Below are positions 1 to 11,671 of a stretch of 64,000 bases of DNA, one piece after another. Within the stretch, counting starts at the first letter, position 1, and each line of letters starts with the position of its first letter. Below the pieces are notes generated by a model, which saw only the letters and a list, made by a program, of their open reading frames with translations, was not told the origin of the DNA and did no database searches. A program made the translations under genes and the position numbers. This DNA is from Polytrichum commune (Eukaryota; Streptophyta; Polytrichopsida; Polytrichales; Polytrichaceae). The stretch spans positions 28,427,666 to 28,491,665 of the forward strand of contig OX485807.1 of assembly GCA_950295325.1 (NCBI GenBank), given 5' to 3'.

Positions 1-1117
1 GTGACCTATGAGGCACAATATGTCAGGTTTGAACTTGGCATTGCAATGGCACCTTTGGGTACCACATGTACATGGCAGTAGCCATGTTGATATTGTGTTT
101 TCTTGAGGTAGTCCATTATACGTGTTTGCGTTCATAAGTGTACAATGTCTTGATATTTTGTTTGAAATGATAAGTTTGCATATTTCCAAAACAATTTTGT
201 TATGCCTATTTGTTATTAGCGCATGAATGTGTTGTTGTTTGCATTTAAGGAGTACATGTAATCATGATTTTGCATCCAATGAGTTACAAATAGGGCATGT
301 ATTTGATGAATACGCTTCTCTACCAAAAAATAGTTGTTTCCGAGCATATCCCATATACTGTCAAATTTGGAATTTTATTAGGCACATCTTTTTTGTTTAT
401 CTTTAATGACATGGTTTTTCCAAAAAACATTTGATAATACCTTGTCGATATCTTTGTTGTCGAGCCATTTATGTAGTTGGTGTGTTTGGCTTGCTATAAT
501 TTCTAGGTTATGCCTCTTATCATATTTAAGAACGTATTTACCAAGGTGTCGAATGGGACCTTTAATAAAAACAACCTTCTTCTTTGCATTAGTGCAATTA
601 CAAGTTTGCTCTTGAATTATGTGTCCACAAAAACTTGATTTATGTCACGTTGTGAATCATTCGTCTTGGGTATAGTTATGTTTGTTTTGCTACATCTTTT
701 TGACTTAGGAGGGTGGTAGGTAGCATTGCTAATTGATCCAAGGGGACCCAACAAGCATGAATCTCTCCATATTAAAGTCTCAATGAAAACAAGGTTGGAT
801 CTTGGACTTGTTCACACCCGACTTATTCTACCCCACCTACTACTAGGTTGGCATTCACATCCCTCACATGTACATTTGAGATGGACTCCGTCCATGTTGA
901 GGGTAAACAAGTGGTTTCCATATCAATGCATATCTATTGTCATTGTTTTAAGTAAAGGGTGACGTTGATTTAAGGCTATAACCCGGATCCACAAGTTTCC
1001 CGAAGTTCAATCACTTAAGGCCGGAGTCATCGTGTAGGGATGGATGATTTCCCTCGAACTTGATTTCTATGCATGCATTCATTAACACTGTCCAAACCTC
1101 TCCAACATTGGTTATTA
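1..1117. other. No gene recognised
   Basis: AT-rich sequence with only short chance reading frames. I see no conserved motif, RNA gene or element boundary before the MITE that begins at 1120. Confidence 0.5.
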
Positions 1118-1119
1118 TA

Positions 1120-1527
1120 AGGTAGGGGTGGCAATTTCCATGCGGGTCCTAAAGTCGACCCCTATGTCGGAAGCACCATTTTAGGTGCTTTTACTTGGGT
1201 TTACAAAAGCACCTATCAAGGTGCTTTCACCGTTCACAGCGCTGCCAACATTTCATTGGCTGCCAGCGGTCGGTTTAATGTTGCCAGCGGTCAGTTTTAG
1301 AAATCCACCCTGTGGATATACCATGTACCCTATGTGTGAGTGTTGGTCACTCTACAAGGGTTCCTTTAAAAATTTGTAGGAAATCATAAACATGCTGGAA
1401 ATTTTTGATTTTTTCATAGTTGCTCTTGCACCACCTTTGCGGAGCGCTCAAAATTTATTTAAAAAAATAGTTTCAGCATCCCAACTAGGCACATCTGAAA
1501 TTTGGACGGAAATAGCCACCCCTACCT
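1120..1527. mobile_element. MITE family A, copy 1 (TA target site)
   Basis: A 408-bp element bounded by inverted repeats that begin AGGTAGGGGTGGC and end GCCACCCCTACCT, with TA on both sides (1118-1119 and 1528-1529). This is the TA duplication expected of Tc1/mariner-type elements. It has no coding capacity. Internally it carries several short palindromes built on AAGCACC/GGTGCTT. A second copy, in the opposite orientation, lies at 11,745-12,128 and matches along its whole length with small indels. That match confirms the borders. Confidence 0.85.
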
Positions 1528-1954
1528 TAGTGGGTGAGCCAATCCAACATTGATATATTCCCAAAGGGTGCACCTTTCATGACACATATGAGTATATGTG
1601 AGTGCACAAACATGGTATTAATTCAAACTTTGTCGGTATTACGTGTACATATGCTACACAATTTATAAATCATAGTTATGTGGATGTATGGAGGACCTCT
1701 AGAAAATATATAACATTCGCACTTTTATGGTAGGGTCACTTATTGAGGATCGGGTATTTGGAAGCATGAAGGAGGATGAGGAGTGAGATTATGATCACAT
1801 ATTGATTGATGGTTTATAGTGCACAAGGTGGCGACAAGGAAATTTGTAGTGTTCAAGAAGACAATTCAAACATGGGCAAGGATGTTGTCATAGAGACGGA
1901 AATGATGATTGAGGTTAATAAACCTCAAGTTTATTAACACAAAATCATCCAAAT

Positions 1955-2275
1955 TTTCTTAATGCTTAAATTACATAATGTTGTCGATCTGTTAAAAACC
2001 GACTTTCTAGCTTGTCCTACTAGGATGAGTGGGTCAATCGAGTCTTGCATAGGCCAATCCAAAATAGAGGATAGTGCCTCTCATATGCATACCCTCTTTT
2101 TAGATCCCAAAATGGTCTCAAAGTTTGAGAAGTGGAAAGAGGAGGTCTTAAAAGAGTCACCCAACTTTCAAAACATGCTTCGAAACACGACAAGCTCATG
2201 AACTCTTAATAGAAAGTTTTCTCAAAGAAGGATTGATGAAGCCTATGGTTTCATGCTTCTTTGAGGGGCTTTCAG
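1955..2275 (+). repeat. Dispersed repeat R1, copy 1
   Basis: Resembles 57,445-57,715 in the same orientation. Shared landmarks include 'gctttctagcttgtc', a block around 'gagaagtggaaagaggaggt', and 'tagaaagttt...gaaggatt'. A 79-codon frame (1962-2201) lies in it but is broken in the other copy. It is probably the decayed coding part of an unrecognised transposon. Confidence 0.5.
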
Positions 2276-2300
2276 ATCTTCTCTGTTAATTTCAAGTTTT

Positions 2301-2400
2301 TGCATAGATTCCTTTAAAAATGATGGGTAATCTTCTTGGAGTCTTGAACTTTGACCGGTTATTTATGAAACTCAACCAATTCACATGTAATTAGCAATAC
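2301..2400 (+). repeat. Dispersed repeat R2, copy 1
   Basis: One of five copies in the window, recognised by the order 'attcct(c/t)t' , 'tcttgaact', 'accggttatttatgaaactc' and a following 'tgtaattag'. The others are at 25,405-25,565 (inverted), 44,955-45,066, 48,045-48,125 and 54,325-54,450. It has no coding potential. Class is unknown; a SINE tail or a MITE is possible. Confidence 0.5.
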
Positions 2401-2713
2401 ACTAAATATAATATTTAATGTTTGATTATATTTAATGTTGTTACCATCCTACCCTGCTCAACATTAATTTTCAATTCCTTGACAATTAGTGTTAGAAGGT
2501 ATGCCAAAAGATGTGTTGGAATTCTTCTTGTATCATTGTTAAATTTTTTTCATATCCTTACTAACACTAAATTCAAACATGTAACTTCCACATATTACCA
2601 TAGTTGACATTTAGTGTTTGAGTTTACATTTAATGCTACTTACTTTCATAGGATTATTGATATTTAGTGTATACATTCGTATTTAGTGTATCAAACACTA
2701 AATATCACATTTA

Positions 2714-3210
2714 GGGCCACTTCACACACGAGACTGAGAGCCTGTGCCCATTACACTTCAAGCACTCTCATTGGTGGAAAAGGCAGAGCCGGTCGAAGTT
2801 CGCTTCACACTACGCTTGAGGGACCAACGGAGTATGTGAATGCAAGACGGATGTAAAGTCTACATGGAATCCTACATGGCATCGAATGGATCATGTTTCA
2901 TGGTCACTTGGACTATTTTCAAAAACCACCTCTTGGAGGTAGGCCTAACACAAAACCGGGAGACCATGGCACTCCAAACGCTCACAACCGTTGATTTATT
3001 CTATTTTACCATGGTTGAGGACCTACATGAATAGACATTCATTGAGATAGCATTTGGTTGAGGGCCCGTCACAAATGACTTCACACTACACTTGAGGATC
3101 CGTGACCACACTACATGATTTTGGAGGTGTGTTGGGACGGCCTTTGGACAGTTTCTTTTGGGCTCTCACAATTTCGTGGTCACGGCTCTTGGCTCGTGTG
3201 TGAAGTGGCC
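2714..3210. mobile_element. PIF/Harbinger-type MITE, family B, copy 1
   Basis: A 497-bp element with ends GGGCCACTTCACACACGAG and CTCGTGTGTGAAGTGGCC, flanked by TTA at 2711-2713 and 3211-3213. A 3-bp TTA/TAA duplication is the signature of PIF/Harbinger insertion. Internal and subterminal motifs such as TTCACACTACGCTTGAGG recur inside it. A diverged copy lies at about 35,789-36,273. There is no transposase, so it is non-autonomous. Confidence 0.8.
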
Positions 3211-3711
3211 TTAGTATAGTTTTCCCTATTCATTGCCTCACACTTCGTAATCCGATTCCCTCGTAGTAGTACCCCCCCTTCCCAATTTGGAAGCCTAATT
3301 TTAGAAGGAATAATAAGAAGGAGATGAAAGGGTTTGCCACTTGTTGAGTTTGCCACTTGTGTGCGCTAGGGGTTTGTGGTGTCTGCATTAACTTATCCAA
3401 TGTGAAGGTGAAAACATTGGGAATTGTGTTATACCCCGTAAACGACTATTTAAAGATGTTTTGACCCCGGAAATGGAGTTAAGAACCTTCAATAAGGCCG
3501 ATGGAATGAAATCGGAATGAATAGAAACCCCGCAAATAGAGTCAACAACCTTAAACAATACTGGTGGAATGGAATTGGAATGAATCGGTCCTCAAGTTTG
3601 TAGGAATTCGTTTTTAACTGGAGCCCTTTTATCCACGATGGATGAGTTTACACAACTTAGGCGTTACGAATTCCACGCCGGGCATGGCAGCACACAAGGC
3701 CACCCGATTAT

Positions 3712-3964
3712 TCGAAGAGCGGGGCTTACCGTATACGGGTGTACCTCTCACCTGTCCAACATAAAAAAAAATTGATCCCCTTTAGGTTTGTTGCCGGTTC
3801 ATCTCAAATAAACCCCAAGTACACTACTGTAGTTGCAAGTCATTAAAGCTAAATCCCGGTGTCGAATGAACTAAGAAAAGACAACCTTTAGTTGCATACT
3901 ATATCATGGTTTTGATGTTGGATGAATGAGAGGTATGCTCGTATATGATAATTCCCTCTCTCCC
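3712..3964. mobile_element. MITE family C, copy 1 (long terminal inverted repeats)
   Basis: The two ends are about 40-bp inverted repeats of each other around the motif ACCTCTCA(T/C)...TCCAACA. The right end reads outward through GAGGTATGCTCGTATATGAT. A full second copy lies at 40,904-41,155, and half copies at 24,075-24,118 and about 60,206-60,330. The left border is approximate because this end has diverged. It is non-coding. Confidence 0.65.
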
Positions 3965-5339
3965 AATTATTCCCAGCTTCTCACTATGCCATGTCAACAC
4001 CTCTTTTCCATGGTTTAAGGATTTCAACACTCAAAACTCGTGGTTGTTCAACACTCCCTATATATTATATCCAAACAAAATATATTTTCAAACTCTTATT
4101 TGAGCTACAAATCGCAAGGATGACCTATACTCGATCGGTTTGACTTGTGACAAATATCTATCTATCTATACACACATCTCTTCATCAATACATTAAAAAT
4201 AAAATTGTAATCTTTTGAATTCTAAATTTTATATATAATATATTTGATTTTCAATTGCAATTTAATACATTTTCATTGAGCTTTCTCAACATTCAAGGCA
4301 AAATGACAATCAATTAAATTTTGTTGAAACGGATGGTATCATAGGCTACATTAACTTTAGTATAATAGGAGCCTCATTTCACCTACCTACCATTCATCTT
4401 TTCAAAGCTCTAGTCCCGTGGCCGTACTAAAAGAACACTCTAACACCAACACCCAACTATCCAATGAATGTTGGGTCGAAGGTCCCTACCGAAACTTTAT
4501 TTGTTAGCACTATGAAGATAGTAAGTGGCCTTTTTCAGGTACTCATCCTAAACGGACACCTATATCTTAGTGATGTGTGGTTAGGTTTGGATCTAATAAC
4601 ATGCCTCAAAATACATGGTTTGAAAGAGATTTAATTACATGTTCAACATGTGTTAATCATTTGATGTTCAAACTTTCAATGTAATGAGGGAACGATACGA
4701 ACATTTGTAACATAATCTTGAAGTACTACAACTATATAACCACGTTTGTAAAGTACTACATATCACAAGGTTGCAATCATGTAGCTAATTCCATTACCCG
4801 AGGTTGCTTTGATATAGATTTAGGCTATAGATTCCTTACATGCGGTATTTGGTAAGCCGAAGGTTTAGTTCTATTATTAGTGGGCCTTTTTATGATAAAT
4901 TTGCGGGTAAAGTTGTTCTTTCCAAATTGGTGTATGACCTTGGAGGTACGGGTGGTGTCGGTAAAGATACAGGTATTGGTTGTACCAATTACACTGCATG
5001 CAAATTTGCAGGCGTAGAATTTATAGTAGGTATTGTAGGAGATCCCTTATGTAGTTTGTTTCTATGATCATTCTGATTAGAATAATTCATTTATCTTCAT
5101 TGCTTGGGATCACTACTATTTTCATCAATGATTGGATAAGGCTATGTTGGAGCTTTGGATCTAGTAGGTACGACATTGATCCTTGGTTCTTTGGATAATA
5201 GGGTAAAGAAATGTTGAATGTGATTTACATTTTGAGCCCATTCTTCATCATCATTTGGGTCCTAAATTCTTACTCATTTATCCTTATTCCAATCTCTCTC
5301 ATTTGGGGGATATTCTTTCTTAAGGTGAGTACACTCATA
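3965..5339. other. AT-rich intergenic DNA with one repeat fragment
   Basis: No gene recognised. Positions 4568-4680 match the start of dispersed repeat R3 (17,570-17,880 and 58,492-58,800) through 'gatgtgtgg' and 'ttacatgttcaacatgtg'. The minus strand of 4840-5067 may belong to the gypsy-type relic next to it, since it follows that relic's gag on the same strand. No motif shows this. Confidence 0.4.
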
Positions 5340-5883
5340 TGTGGGGTGTCCTATTGTTTTGCAGTTGCCACACAAAGGAACATAATCATGTGGTTTCTTA
5401 GGATTTGGATAGTTGTTGGCATAATGACCAAGTTCTTTACACCTAAAACATATAGGGATCTTACGAGGATCATTCTAGTTTGAATATATGGGGGAGGTCC
5501 ATTCCTATTGGAAGAATCATTTTATTGATTATAGTTGGAATGTCACTTAAAATTCAAAGGTACATGTCGATGATTAAAATTTCATTTGGGAGTATAATTT
5601 GCACTAAGACAATGTCCATTTCATTATTTCTGCCAAGGACGTGATTGATTTGTATGGACATGATTTACAATATTTTGTTGTTTAAGGTTCCAACACTCTT
5701 GCACTGGATGATTCCCTCCACAAAATATGAAGTTTTTTTTTCCTTTAATTCCTTTGGGGTTGGACACTCATTGGCAAAGTGTCCTTGGCCTTTACAATTA
5801 TGACACCATGTGTTGTGTCGCTCTTTTGTGGGTTGAGGTCTTTTGGGCTTATTGTTGGCTATTTTAACTAAGAATTCTAACAA
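5340..5883 (-). pseudogene. Retrotransposon gag zinc-knuckle region
   Basis: The minus frame 5883-5665 contains WCHNCKGQGHFANECP, a perfect C-x2-C-x4-H-x4-C knuckle. Further downstream, about 5450-5345, two more knuckles follow: CFRCKELGHYANNYP, whose last Cys has become Tyr, and CGNCKTIGHPTYEC, which is intact. Such knuckles bind the element's RNA in the nucleocapsid. The frames are not continuous, so no gag protein is made. Confidence 0.7.
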
Positions 5884-7469
5884 TTGTTTAATTAGGTTTC
5901 ATATAGCATTATCATGTTTAGCATTTATAAGGCCTTATTGTATAAACATGGTAATAGTAGGCTAACTATACAAAGGTGCATTAAGATTTTGCACTATTGG
6001 TGCATCCGCGATGTAATGTTGATTGTTATAAAATATTGAGAAAGGTATTGGAATGTGATAGAATGGATTGTTGGAATACGCATTGTTGGTATATATAACC
6101 AATTCATTTTCCAATCTGTAGACATTTTTTCCATGCTTTTGCTCATGTGTAAGCTTGTGCATATGTAACGGTGGCTCCTTCTCTGACATATGTTCTCAAT
6201 TCCATAGGATTTAAACCACCAATAAGTATACTCATAAGGAAATCATCTAGAATTTGGTGACTTCACATATGTTGCAAAATATCATGCATTCTACCGTGGT
6301 AGTTATCGACTTTTTCATTTGTACACATTCTTATAGTGTATAGTTTTTATTTTAGACTACTGGCAAAAACAAATGATCTAGAATGAGCTAAGAACGCAAT
6401 TCTCAACGTATTCCAACCATGGAATGTCGGTTGACGTTGATATTGTGCAAAGGTATCTTCTTGCAAAGACGTAACACAAACTTCTTGAAATTTAGCAACA
6501 TGCACATCAATGGTTGTGCAAGTAATTTCAATTTTGCTACATGTGTATCATAATCTGACCCTAGTCTTCCAATGAAATATGGCATATCCACTATGTCAGT
6601 GATTATAAGAACTATATGCGGATTAACTCTTTCTCTTTTCAATATTCTTTTTTTGATATTCTCTAGCGACTACACGATCCTCCCTAGCCTTATCATTGGC
6701 CACTTTTCTTATCGAGGTTGTTTGTGCATGTGCAAGTTCTAGTATGGAAGTTGTATATGTTTACACATAAACAAACACTACATCTTACTTTATCTATTTC
6801 TACTTACATACCGTGTTCTCCCATTCAAGCATAATCTTGCAAGGTTAACAAAATCTACATGTTGATTGGATGAATTCATAAAATTGGGATATTGACACTT
6901 GTACAAGGATCCATTGGTCTATAAGTGAAACAAGACTCGTTTGTAGAAATTGGTCCACCATTCCAACATCCGTATACAAATTTGTTGATTGAGATTTTTT
7001 ATACTTTATGTTGACTATAAATTATAATTAAAAATCTAAGGTCAAAGGTCAACTCTTAATTTTGAATATCCCATTGTTGATAATGACTTCATTACAACCC
7101 TCAACGTTGTTCCGAAAAAAATCCAAATTATTTTCTTGTAAATGGGTGGGTAGATTAAGGAAGTTGGCCAAGAATCCTTTTGGGTAAATTGGGTGGTTTG
7201 GTTCAATATGTATTCTAGCTCCCCAAAATGATGCCTTATAAAAATCATATAAAGCGACAAACAAATGTGGTCCTTGGTACACCCAACTATCACATGTGTT
7301 TATCTCTTGTGGTTTTAATTCTCACGGCCACATCTTGAAGGTTGACACATTTGACTCAATCTTAAAGATAACCCTCTCATAAGAAATCAATTTGTAACCC
7401 AATGGTTTGAGTTGTCACTTATGATTTTAAACATTCAACGTATTTAGCCTTAAGCTTGAGCTTATTTAT

Positions 7470-7518
7470 TTCACAATCCTTTGAGTAGTGTCCTCGATGT
7501 TTGCAAATCTAACACACT
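7470..7518 (-). pseudogene. Isolated CCHC zinc knuckle with internal stop
   Basis: On the minus strand the frame reads C-stop-I-C-KHRGHYSKDC, a nucleocapsid knuckle with a TAG inside the first CxxC. It lies between the PBS and the rest of the gag relic. It may be part of that element or of an older insertion. Confidence 0.5.
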
Positions 7519-7972
7519 ATTCATGGATGCAACTCTTGATTTGTTTCTTGTTGATTAATAGGTCAACATGTGTTTTAAGTTGACCTTCAAAAACTTGTTT
7601 GACAATTCTTTCAACAACTTCCTCGAAGCCTATAAGGTATACTCTTTCCAAATTAGTTTTGGAAAGTCCAAAGGGTTTGTATTTAAGAGAATAATTTGGT
7701 GAACTTCAATGACCTCTAGACTTCCATACTATGGGTTGATCTGTTAAATGAACCTTTGATTTTAATTCTAGGCATTGATCCTTTGATGCAATTTTGAGTT
7801 AAAATTATTACTTTAGGATTTTAAACTTTTTTTTCAAGGAATAGTGGTTAGCTTGTTTCTTTTGTTTTTTCAAAATTCCCAAAGATTCGATTTAAGTTCT
7901 TCATTCAAGATTCAAGCCTATCACTATTTCCTAACAAACTTACATGCCTAGACTTACATCAACCAAAGCTTT

Positions 7973-7989
7973 CCCCGACAACGGTGCCA
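7973..7989 (-). other. Primer-binding site complementary to tRNA-Asp
   Basis: The plus strand reads CCCCGACAACGGTGCCA. It differs at two positions from the 3' end of plant tRNA-Asp with CCA, as I know it (CCCCGGCAACGGCGCCA). On the minus strand it is therefore a retrotransposon primer-binding site. Both differences are G/C to A/T changes, consistent with decay. Three bases separate it from a TG dinucleotide at 7993 that would be the LTR border. Confidence 0.65.
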
Positions 7990-7992
7990 AAA

Positions 7993-9790
7993 TGTAGTCG
8001 AGGTTTAGTTACAAACAAACCCATGGAAGCACTCAAAGAAGATTTATAACATGTTTTTGATATCATCTAGGTGTCTCAAATAAGTTTATTAAGGGGAAAC
8101 ACATGGTTATTTCATATTATTTCAAATTAAATTTGACATTTAGGTGATGATTAATGGGATAAAGACTTGATGTCGGTGCATGCAATTATGTTGGTCACTC
8201 AATCTCACAATATTTACTCATGCAATAATTTGGTAGCAAGTTCATTTTAATTGGACCAAGTGTGGTACTCAAGCATAGGCACATTCGTGGTCAATAGTCT
8301 TTCATGTAATAACCCATTTGAGTTTTTTTATTTTTATTTTTATTTTTATCAAAGCCAAGGGCACTTTGGTCTAGACAATAGTCTTGAATTGATTAGTTTC
8401 TTTAATGTAACTTGAAAATGGCGGTGTAGTCATTTTTTTTTCGGATTTTTCAATATTCCTTGATTGAATACTATTTAATGATGATGTCCGACCATAATCT
8501 TTTACTTGGTCTTGGCCATAATAACTATTGTATCCGTGAATTACAACAATAGACCAAACCACAACAAGATTAGTTGAACATGTATTAGTTCTTTCATTTG
8601 TCTGATTTTAATTTGATGTTTGATTTATACATTCGTTTCTTGAACAACTACATATTTCAAAATCTATCCCTTGTAAAATATCTCAAGACAATGGACTGGT
8701 TAATGTCTTGGTTAACTTGGAATTACTTTAACACATTTCATAAATTCATAGTACTTACTAGAGTTCCAAGTAGTAAGACTGTTGGTTTTTCAACCACTTC
8801 ACAATCAATGGCTTCGTCCAACTAGTTTTTTCTTTTCCTATCAAGGGTTAGGATGATAGAATATGAATGGTTAAAATTGTTGAACAAAGACCATTGCTCC
8901 ACTTCATAAGTCACTTAACCATCAAGTTTTCGACTCAAAATTAGTTGCGGAAACTTGAACAATTGCCTTTCTTCATAACCAAGGACTATAGACTTTAATC
9001 AATTTCAAATTCTTCCCTACATAACAAAGATACGATTCCTTCGCAAAAGGGATCACTCCTCGTTAATGTAGAGTCATTCAAGGTTATCATTATGACTCTA
9101 TTCTGCAATCCAAGTCTCTCCAATTTCCTCTCAACTTAGACCATAGCATAGACAGTGATGGTATAAATTACTTAGGTCACACACTCAAAATTAATCTACC
9201 AGGTAATTAAATCATGTTAATCTCATTCCCTCTGTGAGCAACATAGACTATTTGCCGTGGCTTCATTCAATTCTCACGACCTCGGACTCAATCGTAGAGT
9301 CTATGGTTTCCCCCAAGTTGCTTTCCACTCCTGTAAATTACTCCCACTCGACAAACTCAATTACAAGTTCACCACTAACACTTTGGCTTGCTCTCGTAAT
9401 CACAAATCTCTCAATTTCTTTCACCACATACAATCGTGTGAACTCAATTAGTCAAACTCTCAATGACTATTGATTATGTAATTTAGTACTTATGACAAAG
9501 GAATCACTCCTTGCGAACTCGAGATATTCAATCACAAACTGACTGCAAATCAAAGAGTGAGATACCCACTTGCAATCCAATACAAACACCTTGGATGCAC
9601 TTTAAATACTGTGAGCTCCAAACAATTGCCTTGCAATTATGCAATGTCCATTCATTGCCTCCTACCCATGGCCGTGTGGTCATTTTTTTATTTTTTATTT
9701 TTTTGGGGGGGGAAGGGACTCAAAGGGGGCTTACAACCCATATTCAATAAGCGGCCCGTATCAAAGAATCCTAAGTGATTCAATCTAAAG
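7993..9790 (-). other. Putative LTR and flanking non-coding DNA
   Basis: Sequence next to the PBS should be the 5' LTR of the minus-strand gypsy relic, beginning (in plus coordinates) at the TG of 7993. I could not find its outer border or a second LTR. The rest has no recognisable gene. Short pyrimidine-rich frames between 9234 and 9778 look like chance. Confidence 0.3.
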
Positions 9791-11671
9791 AATTGGGGCT
9801 TGGTGTTCTTCTAGTTCTTTTTTTAAAATAAGAAAGTGTGGGTTAAGTATTTTATGGCATTTTGTGAGATAATTTTCATGACTTTGTGGACTTTGGTGGG
9901 TGGATTTTTTAGGTTTATAAATTTGTTGGGGGTGGGTGTGTATGGACTCCTTAATTCATGTGGTGATGATGATGGGTGGTAGGATATCCTCGCCTTGTCA
10001 TGTGAGTGTAGGATATTTCTCTAATTTTCAGGGTATGGCTAGTAGGCTACTTCATAGAAATGATGGTTACATTACATGAATTCAAAGAATCTAACTTATA
10101 ATACTGGATCGGGGGAGAGGGGGATTGGGTTGTGCTACATGCCCCAATTAGACATAGTGGAGTCAAGCATGGCATCTACATCAAGGCAAGTAGCATGTGC
10201 GTGGGAGGAGCCATGAGGAGATGGTGTTTTCAGGAGTGTGATTATTACATTTACATGCATTTATATAGGTAAAGCAACGTGCGGTGAGGTGTGCCAGTAA
10301 GGTGTCCACTAGTGCATGCAATACCTTATTATGTTGATTGGTGGGTAGTCCACTAATGTGTTTATTTGTGCAAAAAGATAAGAGGTGGAGGCAATTGTTG
10401 TTTTTCAAGGTTGCACATGTTACATAGTGGCGAGACTAAACCCTTGAAAAACATGTCTTGTTTAATATATACCACATCGAGATTCAAGAACTTGTGCGAT
10501 TTTGGCATATGTGATCAACAATGCGTAGCATAATAGGCTGGAGCATTTTTTAGATGAAAATCAATATATGATAGCCATTTGCATACATGCGGAAAAGATG
10601 TTAGTGGCGTGTGAGATTGTTGCGCTTTTGTGGTTTTCTTTTCTTTTCAATGTAGCTTTTAAGGTTGTGAACTAAGCCGTTGTGTTGCGTGTAAGTTGGG
10701 AAGTTGGAATTTGGTGGTCTATGCAGTGAAAGGGGGTGGTCATAATGTGAGGTTCTTGTGCTCCTCTTTATGCTAGTTTGTTGACTTCATGATTGTTGAA
10801 TATGTTTCGTGAGCTCCAACTATTCAAATGATGATGTTGTGGGAGGTGGTTTTAATTGCATTAATGATATAATCGATGAGGAGTTTGTTTGGATGGTTGT
10901 GTTGAGATAAGAGGTGTTTGATACAATTTTGGAGGAGGTAAGTGATACCTAGGCTAGTTGTGAAGATGATTGTTTTTGCTATGTTCTACTGCTAATAGCA
11001 AGGTGTATAGTTATGCCTTAAGGATGATGGGTATTCAAGGAGGCAAGGTCACAATATGTGTTTTGTGTAAGGCCGTTGAAGATGTCAGTGCCCACAATAT
11101 TGTTGATTCCCTTCTCATCGCCGGGGGGGGGGGGGGGGGTTGGTGGGTGTTGATCCACATGTGTAATATACTTCAATTGGGGGAATTTGAGTGGGTACAT
11201 TCGAGTGATCTCTAGGGGTAATGGGGTATTCATGGGGTTTGGGCTTTTAGCCATGCTTTAGATATTATAGAGTAGAGGCGCCCAAAACCGATCACTTAAA
11301 ATATTTTACACCATATTTGGAGAAGTATAAGGCGGTGTAAATTATTCCCTTGTAGGAAGATGGAAATAAGAAGGATTGTTGTTTTTTTCAATAATTTTAT
11401 TTCTTCAATTGAAATTATTATGAATCTATGAAGCCAAGAGTTCACCCAAACACATTGCCAACGTCTAGAGTTTGTCATAACCGCTCATATTAACTGCTCA
11501 TTCCTCCTAATTTAGCACTCAAACCAAGGATACGTGTGTCATGGCACTATTGATTCTGGCTTGATTGAAATCCAATCCCAACTTGATCGAAACTATGGCA
11601 CCCTATAGGTTCTCAACGGGGTCTTGATTGGGAATAGGCGTCTCTACTCTAGTGAGGGGACTTTGTAATAT
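9791..11671. other. Intergenic DNA, no gene recognised
   Basis: Contains only short frames without motifs. A run of 17 G residues sits at 11,123-11,139 and creates glycine- or proline-rich chance frames on both strands. Confidence 0.4.

Larger units (their letters stand above)
5340..7992 (-). mobile_element. Decayed gypsy-type LTR retrotransposon (gag and primer-binding site)
   Basis: Read on the minus strand, the block starts at a primer-binding site (7973-7989) next to a presumed LTR edge at 7993. It then carries broken gag-like frames (about 7293-7042, 6642-6403, 6189-5962) and CCHC zinc knuckles at 5805-5764 and about 5450-5345. Stops and frame changes interrupt it throughout. No reverse transcriptase or integrase is visible below 5,340, so the element is truncated. 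The PBS type is that of plant Ty3/gypsy elements. The knuckle at about 7,500 could come from a second, nested element. Confidence 0.6.
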
